NCBI RefSeq assembly: GCF_036711975.1
Contig: NC_091975.1
Coordinates: forward strand, 1,800,501-1,864,500
Length of the DNA stretch: 64,000 bases
Origin: Onthophagus taurus
Lineage: Eukaryota; Arthropoda; Insecta; Coleoptera; Scarabaeidae
Direction of reading: 5' to 3'
This document shows positions 22,521-35,923 of this stretch, one piece after another; the first letter of the stretch is position 1; every line of letters begins with the position of its first letter. The translations under genes were made by a program, and so were the position numbers. The notes under the pieces were generated by a model. It was given only the letters and a program-made list of their open reading frames with translations, searched no databases and was not told where the DNA came from.

Positions 22521-23059
22521 TATACTCTGTTTTTAAACCAGGAGGAGTAAACGCGCAAGTCAGATTTACACTGGGAAAAATCACCAGAAAATATCACTAG
22601 ATATTTTGGCGGTAAATTTAAATTAATAATTATTATTTATTTATTTACTTATTATTGTATTTATTTTCGTTTGTTATCGTCAACACTATACATACAAATT
22701 AACATTGAAGTTATGAGTGTATTTATTTCAAAATGCATGCAATTTTGAATTTTGATTTTAAATTTGAAGGTTAGGTTGTTGATCGTTCGACCGTTTCGTG
22801 TCATTGTTGTAAATTTTGTGTTCTTAAACCCTTCTTTATTATGTTTTAAAATAAATACACTCATAACTTCAATGTTAGTTTGTATGTTTAGTGTTGACGA
22901 TAACAAACGAAAATAAATACAATAATAAGTAAATAAATAAATAATAATAATTATTAATTTAAATTTACCGCCAAAATATTTAGTGATATTTTCTGGTGAT
23001 TTTTCCTAGTGTAAATCAGACTTTCGCGTTTACTCTTCCTGGTTTAAAAACAGAGTATA
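22521..23059. mobile_element. TIR element B (composite repeat, locus 2)
   Basis: A 539 bp fold-back-like element with the same termini as element A (TATACTCTGTTTTTAAACCA / AACAGAGTATA). Its two halves are largely inverse complements of each other around the centre near 22735-22745. It is preceded by the CTAG-rich hairpin segment 22424-22520 (GGGCTAAACACG). No coding capacity. Confidence 0.8.
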
Positions 23060-24400
23060 GTACTTTTTTATATACGGGATATATCTGAATGACTGCAACA
23101 AACTTCAAGGGCTGATTCTTTAGTGAATTTTAAGGGTACTTTAATATATGAACCATGGGCGACTTCGGCTCCCCTAAGGAGCTCTCCAAAAATGGCGAAA
23201 AATTTTGGTTTAGTTTTTTTTCCTCGAAAACCATAAAAGGTAGGAAAATGAAATTTAAACGTAACCACCTCCTTTACCTTTTTGCTAAAATTTTTTTTAT
23301 GCAGATAATAAATACATTAGAAAAATGTTACATAGGTAGATGAAAGTATCCTAAAACTTTTTTGTTGTTTCCAGGATTTGTCTTCTTAGATTCTGCGGTC
23401 CTTGGGTACAACCTTCTTTGGTCTTTTGCCAACATGAGATAACAATCTATGTAATAATCTATTGGTACTGATGTAAATAGTAACATCTTGGATATAGGAT
23501 ATAAGTTTAGGCTTAAACAGAAATAAAACACATCAAATAAATTGAAAACAGAATTTATTTAACGTTAAACAAAATAATTAAACGGTATTGCTGATGATAC
23601 TGTTTTTTTAAACAACGAACAAAATAATATAAGAATATAAGGAAATAACACGTTTTAAAACGTGATTTTTTAGATAAGCGACGAAATGATTAACAACCAA
23701 AGGGTAGAAGTAAGAAAAAACAAAATGTATATTTGATATCATTCTGTTGATTTTTTCCATACCCATTTCTCCCTAAAGTATTATAATACTGTTATAATTT
23801 CTATTATGGGGGTGGGGGAGTACAGAATATTTTAATTATTTTTCATCAACATAAATAAAAGTTTTTAAAATTTTTTTTATCATTTCTGTACTCTTACCTA
23901 TTTCTATAACGTTATAATTTGTATTAAATTCGTTAAACATAAATTCAAAAAATTATTAAATAATAGATATTAGGAAACATTTTGCGTATTTTAATGTTCC
24001 TAAAATAAATCTAATAACATAAAAATCATTTATAGATACTTTTATTATTATTAATAAAAATATCTGTAAACCATATTTTATAGAATACAAATAAATTCGG
24101 CAAGTTTATCAAACCTGATTACTCCTTTATAGTTATTTATAATAATAGACTATTTCTTTTTTATTTTTCATAATCAACACCTTTTCTTTTTGTTTATCCG
24201 AATTATAAGTTACAGTAATAATTATTATGGTTAATAACCACCAAATTTCGGTGTACTTATTTCTTTTTCTTTCCTTTTTTGTTATTAAGTAATTATCCAC
24301 TTAATTCATCTCTTTTATCACAAACAAATCACTATTTTGTACTTGAAATGAAAAACAAAAACAAAAAAAAAACGCAAAAAAACGGAAAAAAACGAATTCT
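23060..24400. other. Region 3' of USP1
   Basis: AT-rich, non-coding on both strands as far as I can see, with A-rich tracts near 24360. It must include the USP1 3'UTR (minus strand), but I could not settle on one poly(A) signal. Confidence 0.45.
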
Positions 24401-26312
24401 TCACCCTTCGGAATATGTTATGGGGGATTGTTGTTGTTCGTCAACGCGATGGTGCATTTTTGAATAAAATAATAAGTACGGCGTGGAAGTTGAATTCGGT
24501 TTATAACCGAGTAAATCCGTCAACTCCTGACTAGTAACCGGCCTAATATTTTCATCGTCGCATTCTAACCAAATGTCTCTAGAATCCTTCCACAATTCAC
24601 CTCCCAAATTACGTCTCACAAAACCGTTCACGGTATTCGTGTTCATTTTCACGCCGCAGCAGTTTTGACTATTACAATAACGCACGCATTGATGAACGTT
24701 TCCGGCTTTATTTCCGGGGCTACCGTTTTTTAAATTTTCCTTTTTAAATAATTTCAATAAATTTAATGATTTCTCACTACCGCTCGATGATAAATGTTTC
24801 CCCGGATTATCACGCGAACAATCCGCGTAATCCGTACAGGGATCCGTAGCACGAACGTAGCTTATATAATGACCCGAAGCCAAAGTACCTAAATGCATTA
24901 TAACCACAAATAATTGATATCGATGCGGAGTTTCTTCATTTTCGGGCGTTCTGCAACATGTATCGCAAAAACATGACATTTCCAACGGTGTAGGCATATA
25001 AGAATTCACTTTTTGTAAACCTGATGATGTCGTTGTGAATCGTTTTAATTGGAGTACCATAATATTTGGTAATTTTTCGAAAGAAACTTCTCGCCTAGCC
25101 TCGTTGTAACGCATACAAGTGTCGCATAGGTACTTGTTTGTATCGCATAATTTTTCCATTGTGACGCAAGCGCGCCGGAAAACTTCGCAAGGATCGCGAT
25201 CGAAATCATCGTCGGCGGTTAAAATTGGAACAGGAATATCATAGAATGGTTCTTTTATTTCCGTGACGCATTCGCATTCGAGACATTTCGTTCTTCTTAA
25301 TGTTACACCCTCGAAATCTTCCGCCACGAAATTAGAACTCATTTTCTTTTTTGCTGGAAATAATAAAATTAATAATTTAAAAACAATTCATTTAATTTTT
25401 ACCATTTTCAAAATTTCCATCGACGGAATTAGCATCTTCGGCATCAGTGAGTGGTTGATCTTCGCTAATTGATTCTTTAGCTTTATCTTTCTTCTTTTGA
25501 GTTTTACTCCATGGTTTTTTCATGTTCCAGAGTTTGGTATTAGGGGTACTAACATGATGTGGTTGTTCGATCGCAATAATTTCCGGGTGATTTTGAATCT
25601 GTACTTCCAATAAATCGCATGTTTCTCGGATATTATCTAGGAGATAAACTAACAGTTCGTGCGCATCTTGTTGGTGATTTCCTTCGAAAATGTAATTTGC
25701 GTCTCGGATTGCTTGTAAAAATGCGACAGGTTGAAAGGGATCGAACGGTTCTTTCCTGCGAATCTCTTCCAAATTGTGCAATGTCATAAACAATTCGTGA
25801 AACTTTTCAGTCACAATTTGCACTTTCGGTTTGGATACTACAGAGTCATTAATACCCAATGATAATAGATCCTTACTACTTGTACTACGTGAACTTGGTC
25901 CTGAAATTGGGCCCGCACTTCTACCCAATGAAGAACTTTTTGCTTTATTCAAGTTTAATCTAGCATTTACTTTCGATAGATCATCAATTAAATGATGTAA
26001 ATTATGTAAAAATGTCGGCGCAAATCTTAAAGAGTAAATGACACTGTTTAGGAAGCATGTATTACCCATGTTCGCTAATGGGGCCACCGGTGTTTCAGCA
26101 TTGCTGTCACTCGTGTCTCTGTGATGGTCTGTTCGATAACCGTTCAACATATCCAGCGTTTCACTTGCCGATCGTTTATTAGGCGAGTATTCCTCGTTGC
26201 TGCGCTTCCGTTTCAATAGATACGAGGGGGTAATTCGGGTATTGAATTGCGTTTTGAATAATTCGTCAAATGAATCGTATCCGAGTGTGTCGTCATTTTC
26301 TGGACTTGACAT
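24401..26312 (-). CDS. USP1: Ubiquitin-specific protease 1 homolog
   Basis: Two exons on the minus strand, 26312-25403 and 25353-24401, joined across a 49 bp intron in phase 1, giving 620 residues (vertebrate USP1 about 785, so the inserts are shorter). USP1 removes ubiquitin from FANCD2 and PCNA in DNA-damage tolerance, with the WD40 partner UAF1; this role is inferred from the family. The Cys box GNTCFLNSVIYSLRF puts the nucleophile at Cys86. QQDAHELLVYLLDNIRETC follows at about 215. A zinc-type pair CLEC ... CDTC is present, and the His box GTLASGHYISYVR has the catalytic His near 465. A charged low-complexity insert (Lys/Asp/Glu-rich) spans the exon join. The long Ser-rich stretch after the Cys box is also typical. 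Confidence 0.9.
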
Positions 26313-27450
26313 CTTCCTGAGCGAACCTAACGAATATTTATATTAATACCCAAAAACGAAAGGCGGAACCGAACATATTATTAACTTAAACGTACTACTT
26401 ACATGTGTGATATCGTTTTATCACGATATATTTTTGGTGTTTTAACGGTTCTAATTTCAATCCTTGGTTTATGTCGGAAACGTAATTTGATTGTATTTAA
26501 ACGAAATAACTAACATTATACGTTTTTTCGGTATAAATCCAACGGATACGGCAGTTAGACAACAGTTGTATTTGGTGATTTTAATAAACTGACTACTAAC
26601 GCAAGCAAAACGTGAAAAGTTACCAAGTTACGCAACAACCGCCAAATTCAAAATTACAGTAAAAGGTGTACGTTGATATTAAACTCACCTTTATTTAAAT
26701 TCTCTTTAAGGTTTTAATACAAATAGGCGGTTTTTATGTTAACCTAAACGAAAATTTAAAACGACATTGTAAACGTTCAATTTCAACAATGTTTAAGTAA
26801 TTTGACATAAAGTTGTTTGGTGCTTTACTTCAAAGATGGCACTAATTAATTTATATGTAATATACTTAAATAAAATTATAATTTATCAACAAAATTATAT
26901 TATTATATTCAAGAATCATTAATTTTTAAAATTTAATTTTGTTTATGCATTAAATAAGAAAAATTATGTTATAAAGATGAAAGTTACAATACAACGTAGT
27001 TCCGCTTTTACGTAATAGATGGAGAATATTCCGAACGGATTTTTTTATTAATTAGATTTTATTCATATATATCATACCTTAATAATAATAAATTAAGAAA
27101 TAAGAAATTTAAATGAAAAATCATCAATTTTTATTAAGGTATCAAAATATTTTTAATTTGTGAGATAGTTTCGCTTTTCATAATAGATGGAGTTATAGTG
27201 ATTAAATTTTTATTATTATTTGTATTTTATTAATTACTTCTAATTCTTAAAGAGGAAATTAATAAAGTAATAATAATAAATGGAAATTGGTATTTGGAGT
27301 TAATTCACTAAATGAAATCAACAATTTATTATTAATTTAATTTTTAAAAAGTTGCCACAACTTATTTTAATTAATCAAATTTGACATTATAATTATTATG
27401 TCATAATAAAAACAATAAAAAGAAACTTCAAAGTCAAAAATTAAATTAAA
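26313..27450. other. Spacer upstream of USP1
   Basis: Head-to-head spacing between USP1 (-) and the orphan ORF (+). AT-rich. Two related 30-bp patches (TTCCGCTTTTACGTAATAGATGGAG near 27000 in part, and TTTCGCTTTTCATAATAGAT near 27170) are separated by about 170 bp and may be an old duplication. No promoter element stood out. Confidence 0.4.
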
Positions 27451-27858
27451 ATGGGAAATATAAAATATATAGGAAAAGCATTAAGCGATTCGGAATTAGT
27501 AAAATTAAGCCTACAATTTTTAAAAGATAAATCAATAATGACGGAACGTGTTATAACCGAGAATAGATCCGTGGAGACTAATCTTAATATAAAATCTACA
27601 ACGAAACGTTCGAGTTCTTTGAAAACCTTAAAATCGGTGAGTTGGAGTAACACATTAAAGATTGAGGATAAAGTCATTGAAGCTGGAAACGACGAAGAGT
27701 GTTGGATACCTGAATTAGAAACAAGCGATAAAAGTTCGAGCTATATTAGTGATGATAATATTAGTGTTATTGAGGAAGATACCGATTTGTTTGATGATGT
27801 TGAAAATGCAGAACATATAGAAGATCTTCATTATAACCCAACAACATTTATAGGTTAA
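27451..27858 (+). CDS. Hypothetical 135-residue protein with RVxF-like motif
   Basis: Uninterrupted ORF, ATG to TAA, not recognised. The N-terminus MGNIKYIG begins with Met-Gly, but position 6 is Tyr, so myristoylation is doubtful. Residues ~50-66 are Ser/Lys-rich and contain KSVSW, which fits the [RK]x(0,1)[VI]xF/W docking motif for protein phosphatase 1. The C-terminal half is acidic (Asp/Glu/Ser), then a short NPTTFIG end. Codon use and composition resemble neighbouring genes. AATAAA-rich sequence follows directly (27860-27875). It may be a lineage-specific single-exon gene or the last exon of a longer one; no evidence of expression. Confidence 0.5.
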   Translation: MGNIKYIGKALSDSELVKLSLQFLKDKSIMTERVITENRSVETNLNIKSTTKRSSSLKTLKSVSWSNTLKIEDKVIEAGNDEECWIPELETSDKSSSYISDDNISVIEEDTDLFDDVENAEHIEDLHYNPTTFIG

Positions 27859-29094
27859 ATAAAATAAAATAAAGGATCTTTTTGAGTAGCTTTGAAGTAA
27901 TCGACCACTTTTTCTCTTGTATTTACAACCAGAGAGTTGTTTACAAACTTCTAATCTCGGGGGAATTTCTTGGTGAAGGAATTTCCTGTTAGTTATTGAT
28001 TTTTTTATCAACCTTGTTAGTATAAAATTGTCTTATTACGTGGTAAAAACGATACGTTTCGAATCTAATAAATCGAATTCATCAAGATAAAGAGTTGGGT
28101 GCTTCTTTCGACCCATTGTGATAGTCGCAGTTTACGTTCTTCGTACGTTTACAATAAAGCAATTTGCGGCGATATTTATATGACGTCGTAATGAGAAAGA
28201 AGGTCATTGTATTCATATTAGGCGGCGCGGAGATCAAATAAAACCCGGGGAGAAATAATAAGCTGGTAGCTCTCTTCGTCGTCGTGTACCGGCGACTGTA
28301 TACAAATTGCTCCGGTCAACTCTCCGAATCGTTCCTGTCTTTTGCTGTCGTCGTAGAAACTCGTTAAGATTGTTTTTTTTTCAGGTAAATCAGAATAAAA
28401 AGGAATCGTATTCGAGGCGCTCTTAGTTTTCTATGTAAATGAGAAGAAGAATAAAATAAATCAATACTTTAATAGAAAAATAATAAGAAAAATAAAGTCA
28501 TTGTCGTTCCCATTTCGTATCTAAACTTTTTATTACTATTTTTTTTAGAGGATAAACGTAGAACTTCTTGGCAAGTGTAACCAAATCGATAACAACTACA
28601 GTTTCGCAGCAGCAGCGTTGGTCCTGCAGTGGACGTCACGACAAACGTTTATTATTCTCAAACTACAGAGTAGAACAAGAGAAAATACGTACCAACAAAC
28701 CAAAACATAGAAAGAGAGGGAGTTTATTTATTGTTAATAAATAGGGATTCTGTGAGGTTGCGTTAAACTTAAAACAACACTCGCCATGTTGACACCTATG
28801 GTAGTAATAAATCGTTTTCGTGGGACCGCAAATGATAATATAGGGCCTTTCAAAGGATCCTGACGGTAGGATAATACGTTTACGTCGCTAGAGGGGTACA
28901 ATAACTCGGTTGACTTGATATTTATCGCTCAATCTCGAATTGTTGGTTGCCATTCCGTGCATAGTTCCGGTCTTTGTTTCCTGTTTTGATTTTGAAACTT
29001 CAAAATAACTTTTAGAGGTTTATTATTTTATTTTCCAATACATTTCAGTTAGTCATATCCATCAATTTCAAACATTAAATTAAAAATGAATTAA
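27859..29094. other. Non-coding region after orphan ORF
   Basis: No coding sequence recognised. 28180-28370 is richer in CpG (GCGGCGCGGAGATC, GTCGTCGTGTACCGGCGAC), and 28590-28660 repeats GCAGCAGC/ACGTCACG. Either could be an untranslated first exon or promoter of a distant plus-strand gene, but I cannot show it. Confidence 0.35.
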
Positions 29095-29625
29095 GCCGAG
29101 GCAACTGTACTGCCGAAGTAGTGGCTCTAGTATTTACAAAGTAATGTATCTCTTTCGGAATTAATATGTTTATTTATAATCCGAAGCTATCAGCTATGCT
29201 GCTGAGGTAGTGGTTCAAGAACTGACAAAGCTATAAATCGATTATTTTGTTCAGAATTTATGTATTTATTAGAAACCGAGGCAGCTATGCTGCCGAGGTA
29301 GTGGCTCAAATATTTACAAAGGAATATATGTTTTTTAGAATTAATATGTTTAATATACAGTTGAGGCACTGGTTGAAGAATTTAATGGGGCATACTTGAT
29401 TTTAATACGAAAACAACCAAGATAGAGGTGTACGCACGAATATAAAATGATATTAACATCTTTTTCTTATTCTAAATATATTAGAAGCCATTAACCCGAG
29501 ACAAAGGTGCTGCCGAAGTAATTGAGTGTGTTGGAGTGCAGAGCTCGATATTTAGTTATATTTTTTAATTCGATTGTGTTATTTAATTGTTGAGGCAGTT
29601 GTGTTACCGAGGCAATATATCAAAT
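29095..29625. repeat. Cluster of CCGAGGCAGC palindromes
   Basis: Six degenerate units start near 29095, 29181, 29275, 29361, 29495 and 29590. The best one is ACCGAGGCAGCTATGCTGCC followed by GAGGTAGTGGCTC; GGCAGC and GCTGCC pair around TAT. Between cores runs AATTAATATGTTTATT-type sequence. An echo (GAGGTTGCTATGCAGCCGAA) occurs at 40653. Confidence 0.7.
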
Positions 29626-31989
29626 GCGTTTTTTACTAGAATTTATTAGAACAAAGTGTAATTTACCGCTTTCTTCGTACTTGATTAAGACACTAAAGTT
29701 TAATTATTAATTTATTAAACAAATTTGTTTTTTGTGTTTCAATTCATGTTGAAATTATTGTAGTAAGCATTTTTCAATAAAACCCTATACATATATATAT
29801 ATTTTTTTGATTTTATGGTAGAATAGCATGAATAAACGTAATAAAGTATGAGTAAATAGAGCGTAAAATCGCGCGATTGTAAAAGCGTATAAATATTTCA
29901 TTTGTTCAGGACGTAATCTGCCGATTTATACAGGTTCACCGTAGCGTGTGTTGTCCAATAAAACATGGGCCTTTAATGCAGGGCTCGTTTAATTGGGATT
30001 TTCGGCCCGCCCGCGGAGCCCTCACCGCGAATATTTCATACTTATGTCATCTGGATTCTTCATTCCGACTTTTCTCTCTCTTCCTTCTTCTCATTTTACG
30101 TTCTTTACCTCATCTCCGACTTCATTCTTGTTTTTCTTATTCTTTTTTTATTCTTTTCCTCTTCCTATCTATTTACATTCCCATCTTCGCCTCTTTCTCT
30201 TTCATCTTTTCGACGTTTTCTTTATTCACTTTATTTGCTTTATTTTTCGTATATAGTTTGTTGAACTCAATGAAGAAGGAGAAGACGAAGAAGTCGGCAT
30301 GCAGGTGCGTGATATCATTTTAACTTTTTTTTTTAATCCTTTTATTTCTTTTTCCACCCTTTTTTGCTCCGTTCTTCTTTAACTTTACGGTACGGTCATT
30401 TAATTTGACAGCAAGGGCGTTAAATTCGACTGCTTTGTAACTGTGTTTTGAGTGACGGGTCAACAAAAAACCACCAAGAATTTCGCTATTAATTTTTAAT
30501 GATTTGAAAAAAACTTGTTTTGTAAAGTTTTTGATGTTTTTATTTTTGAAAATTTTTTGGAAGAAAGGTAAACGAACTTAATGCGAATTTTATAGTTCTT
30601 TTGGGATATTTTTGGTTGTGAACTCGGAGCGAGTGAATTTTTATTGCGCGCAGGTGGAATTTAAATTGAGCACCCCACGAGTTTTTACAATGTACTCTTT
30701 TATTATTCTTTCTTAACCTTCAAAAATAAATAAAAGAATTTATTTCGCACATTCAATGCGAGATTATTGGTTCAATTTAATTGAATGGGACGGTTTTAAT
30801 AAAACCGTTGTCGAACTAATCGGAATTGGAAAGTGGCAATGTAACCGAATCGGCACTCCTCGTCCTCTTTATTGGAACTCCATTGGTTGCAAGTACGATT
30901 TGAATTGCTAATATTACAAATATCTCAAACCGGGAAGTTTATAAACTCTTCCCTACGAGTTTTTGGGATCTTATTGAAATCTCCTTTAATTACTAAAATG
31001 GACTATTAATTCAAATGTAAATAATATCGTTCTTACCGTTTAATATTCTTATTATTTTATTATTTCGTGGTACTTCTTAGAAATTTTGTTTACACGCGAC
31101 GAAAAATCTTGGAAGAGCGCAGGAGGCACTCTCATTAAATCTCGAATCGTAAAAACATCGAAACAAGACGTGCTCCACTTGATATAAGACCCCAATTTCG
31201 TACTTTAGTACCCCCCTCAGGAAACAACACAAATAATAAATGTGATGGGTCATTTCGGCAAAGTAACTACCTAAAAATCAATTCAAATTTATTAAGAAAT
31301 TAATTAACCTGATAAATGTAGAAGTAACATATGGCCAGCGTAACTTTTCATTTCCTCGTGAAACCGTTTTCCGCGTACACAAGAAAATGTATTAAAACCG
31401 TTCACGCGTAACTCCGACTTACGGAACGTGACTTTTCCTTTTACCATCTATTTATAAACTGAACATAACGAGATTATTATAATTTTCTAATTACATAAAT
31501 CGTTTTAATATCGATTTGAATGATTATTTTGGTACATTTTGACCTCGACGACCAATTTAGTGACCAATTTGCGATCGTTGTTTGAAACGACGTGGCCAAT
31601 TTGTGATCGGGATTATTGTTCGCCGCATTCAATTAAAATTGTAATTACCTCCGTGCAATAATTGCTGCTGCCAGTTAAAGCGGTTACTAATTAGAAGTGC
31701 CCCAAGTTGTACCAACCGAATTCGAAACTCAATCGATTTTAAACCAAAACCCGTAAATGATCAAAATGACCTTTCATACTCCCTTTAATCTCCTTGATGT
31801 TTTAATAATCCTTCTAATCATTAAACTTTATTAATTATCACTTACAGTATATTCGCAAATAGGTATAATTGATGAGAAGAAAATTTTTTTAATAAAATCA
31901 TTTACATATTCGTTTTTCTGTCCTTTAAAGGTTATCTTTCACATTTCTCAACATCGTCAATGTTCCACCTAACTTTCAGCAACATGGAC
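29626..31989. other. Non-coding region with pyrimidine-rich tract
   Basis: 29985-30035 has a CG-rich patch (CGGCCCGCCCGCGGAGCC), then 30050-30245 is strongly pyrimidine-rich (TTTCTCTCTCTTCCTTCTTC type). The open frames there are low complexity and not credible proteins. 30245-31950 is AT-rich without recognised features. Confidence 0.4.
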
Positions 31990-32031
31990 CTTCAACATTG
32001 TTCTTGGTCTCCTTTAACATCGTCTTCATCA

Positions 32032-32118
32032 TCAGCCCGTTTCTGTCCACTGCTGGACGTAGGTCTCTTTAAGGCACCTCCAGTTCTCCTTATTCTGAGC
32101 CATTGCGATCCAGTTTGG
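32032..32118 (-). mobile_element. RTE-type non-LTR retrotransposon, 3' end fragment
   Basis: On the minus strand the frame reads NWIAMAQNKENWRCLKETY, then VQQWTETG and a stop, the usual extreme C-terminus of RTE-clade reverse transcriptases (NWxxxAxDRxxWR). Short 3' TGATGATGA-type repeats follow the stop, as in those elements. Only the tail remains; the start is not defined and may reach about 32130. Confidence 0.8.
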
Positions 32119-32580
32119 TGGGATGAAAAGAAATGTGAAGCAAGTATAAATAATTTTTGTTTAATTAGTTAAAAATATGTCTTCCAAACTGTTCGAAAAC
32201 AATTTTCCAACTCAGTAAACCGCAAGGAAATTTCTGACATATTAATTTAAAACTTTTTTTGTTGCAACTCTGCGTAAAGTGCTAGTCGTCCCCTCGAAGT
32301 TTTGTCTGCGACATGATTGTAAACAACTTCGTCCAGGACTGAAAGGTTCGTCAACTCTGGCGATAAACTAATTATCGACTCGGAGATAACTACGTTTAGC
32401 CAACTTAGTCACTTGCCGTACCGGAAATTGCGTGCACGACGATTCCAATTAGTATATTCGCGAAAACATTTTCTTAGCTTCAAAACACAGCCATATTTAC
32501 ACCGATTACATTATCCTAAATTCTACTTGTTGCGAACTGTAATAAACACAAAGGTTTCTCATACATCTAAAATAAACACC

Positions 32581-32599
32581 TGTTGTTGTTGTTGTTGTT
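32581..32599. repeat. TGT microsatellite
   Basis: Six uninterrupted TGT units (TGTTGTTGTTGTTGTTGTT). On the plus strand it lies inside a short open frame that is otherwise unremarkable. Confidence 0.9.
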
Positions 32600-35500
32600 T
32601 GATCCCTTGATGGTCATGTCATGACAGTTAGGAAACATTTGCATATGGAGATCTCACGTCGGTTGAATTTGCAAATTGGATAGAATTGTAAATGATTCTT
32701 AAAATTGAATGCAAGAAAAGTGTACGCAGTTCATTGCACCTCTCATTTCGCGGTGATACCGTTGCCCAAAAGAATACAAAACAAACGAAGAAAAGATGAC
32801 ACGTCGTGTTTCGGGTTCAAACCGGTCACGCAACAGTTTGTTACAAGAAGAAATCACCATTCGGCGAAACAATTTGTCATTTTTATAGTCATTTGGGACC
32901 GTTTTAACGAATTATTGGTATTTTAGAACGATTTTTTTTGTTTTGTTAAATGAAGTGTTTGAAATCTAACCGGTTATAACACGCCGTGATAAAACTGATA
33001 AGTTACGAAGGTCGTACGTTACGTTGCAACATTTGCCGGCGACGTACAAATAATATAGTGGGGCTGTTCCCGGAGTTGAAAGGGTCGACCAACGCGACGC
33101 CTGGCGTCGATCAATAAACATCCACCTTTCATACGAATGCAAGGTTTCCGCTTCTATTTTATTCTGTTTACATCAAATAATTAAAATGTTAGAGAGGGTA
33201 ACTTGTTGCTTTAGATATAATTTAGATATATAATTTGTAAAATAAAATAAATAATATCGCCCCCACGATAAACATAGGTGGAGGTCGCTCACGCATACGT
33301 AGTTAATTTATATTGTAGCGGTTTGCGGCTTGTTTAATTTCTGCCCTTATAAGCTGTACAGGTTGGATTTACAGCCGAGTACAGATAGCAATCTGTACTG
33401 CCCGTTCTCATTATAATTTATCCGTTTCATTGCTCTGTTTTTCGGCGGTTCGAGAGAAACGCGTGCGCGCTTGCCAATAAATATCACAGTAACATGACGA
33501 GTCCTCAAAAAAACGAAATAAATCTAAAACGGATTAAAAAGAAAAACTATTTGGAGAGGTGAAGAAAATATGTGGTTAAAAGAATTGAAAGAAGAAACGC
33601 CACCGAAATTTAAAGGTGCCCCCTGTAGATAAATCTTTGCACGTGAACGACACGAAGCCGGGGTTTTCAATTAATTCCATCGACGACTTCCATTTTCGGA
33701 CGAAAAGGGCGAGGAAAAAATCTCCGGTATTCCTGAGTAGACGCATTATACGCGTGCGTATAAAGACGTAGGCCGCTTTTAAAGAAAAAAATACTCGCGT
33801 GGAGAAACGTCGAGTAACGACAAGATCTACTGGTTCAAGGAATTCCCTTGAAAAATTTTTACTTCACTGACTATGTTCAATCGGACCGCTTTACAAAAAC
33901 ATTCCAAGACCTACATAACTAACAATAAAAGAATTATTTTGCAATACACTCAAGATAACATATTTAGAAATAATAGAGACGTACATGTTAAAAAAAGCTC
34001 TAATATCTATTTCTATAACTAAATAATATCTACTACGTTTAATTACAGTAAAGAAACCTTTTTTAATAAAAAAAGATTTGCTAATAAAGATTCCGAAAAT
34101 CGACAATAAAATGCACTTTTTCTGTGTACCTTTTTTATTAACATAATGTGACGAAAGGATACAAATTGAGTAGGTTTGTTCTCACCTATTCCGTGGAGTG
34201 TTGCTAACTTCGCGTCAAAGGTCGCTTTTAGATTTGTAACGTTAAATTTGACCCTTTGAAACGGGAGGAGATCCCTTTGACGAGAAAGGTCCGTTTCAAA
34301 CGGAATTTCCGATTGGACTTTTTTCGTTGACCAACTTTGCCACAACGAAACCGGAATTTGGAGGAATTTTTCACTTTGAACCAATTTTTTTTTCTATTTT
34401 TTGAGTCAAGTTTTAAAGCATCGGTTGCAATCGGTTAAATTCCAGATTGTTGTATTACCTCTATTTTTCATTGCAACAATTTTTTTTGTATTATACCTTT
34501 GACGGGAGATATCTCGTTATGAACCGTTTTGAATGTACCTGAATTCGCGAATATTCCGCATATTTCCAAAGTTGTTTCGATCTCAAAACCGGGCAAACAA
34601 TTTACCTCCGGGTTTACAAATTCCAATCTCGCAACCCCCAATATCTCGTTATTTCCACTCGAATTCCAATCATGTTCTACTTCATTAATCAAAACTACAT
34701 GTATCAAGTAATGGAGTATAATAAAAAAAATTTTATACATAAATAATTTAGAGGGAGTATTCAGAAGATATAGAGAACAAACGATTCTCACTTTTATTTT
34801 CGTGGTATTAAAGATTCCACATTAAATCCCTTTGTGTTCGTTTTTACTACTCGTCCTTTTCTTAAAACTCATATCTCTCGTTCAACAATGATCAAGAAAA
34901 AAAACCACCACCGTCTTCAATTAAACGAATCCTTTTCATGGTATTGTAACGCGTCGCGGGTGAACTTAACGAAGTGCCATTATGAAAAATCAGCCTTATT
35001 TCGTCCCAATCATCGCCAGTAATTGGGATGACGGATCTCATCAGCACGATATTGTCCTCGAACGCGGACTCTATCGGGTTTAATTATCTTAATTCGACGC
35101 CCGGAATCGGTTTTGTTTCACTTCGTCTGGTGTCAGAGCTATCGGAAACACGCTTTAACGTCGACATATTCTTGACCAATTTCAAAAATAAGAATCAACA
35201 ACAAAACTAGAAAAACAGTAAACGTTTTTTAGTTAGTAGCAAAAAAATACACGTGAATTTTTTTGCATGTCGTATTCTATTCGGGCTCTATTATTGTTGT
35301 GTATGCGTTGGGAAAACGCAAAATCAATAGACGCAACAAGCGTAAACCTGGCACAGGTTTATGAGTTACACGAGATATGGGAATTGAGTAAAAAATAAAA
35401 TTGAAACAAAATTTACAAAGTCCAAAGTTTTGCACTCACTGTGATTATTCTTTATGGGGTGTTGATAGGTATAATCCTTTTTTTTTCGATATCTAATCTT

Positions 35501-35923
35501 GTATTTAATTGCATAATTGTGTGTGTAATCCTATCGTATGCCTACAATAATGTTAAGTCTTTTTATAGGATTTGCTATTATAAGGAATTTTACTTGCGCC
35601 GGAAGCGTTAATTAAAATAAACAGGGTTCATGGGTAAAACCAAAATGCGGGACGACCGCTTTTGTTGAATTTAATTAACGCTCGGGATGTGAAGCAGTGT
35701 TTGCGTCTAAGTACAACAACCGCGGGGTGTAATATTTTGTGCAAAATGTTTGAAATTCTCTCGTTTTATTTTTTCAAAATTTTTGCTACATCACATCCGG
35801 TTTATTTATTAGAGTTAAGAAACGATTTATATCTTAAAAGAAAACTTAAAATCCTCTTTAAGACTATGTAACATAACTATATGTTTAAACCATAATTTTA
35901 GGAGAAATTTTCTTTTTTATATA
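32600..35923. other. Non-coding region between microsatellite and fold-back element
   Basis: No recognised gene. 33050-33120 and 33430-33480 hold small CpG-rich patches (CGCGACGCCTGGCGTCG; GAGAAACGCGTGCGCGC). 33640-33800 is mildly GC-richer. Open frames on both strands near 34043-34800 lack motifs. Confidence 0.4.

Noticed and set aside
29946-30323. 125-codon open frame over the pyrimidine-rich tract
   Set aside because: The product is Ser/Phe/Leu low-complexity from TTC/TCT runs; a possible short exon (ATG at 30270, donor at 30305) lacks any partner.
34043-34791. Two minus-strand frames of 107-113 codons
   Set aside because: No recognisable motif, no splice or start context, opposite frame also open.
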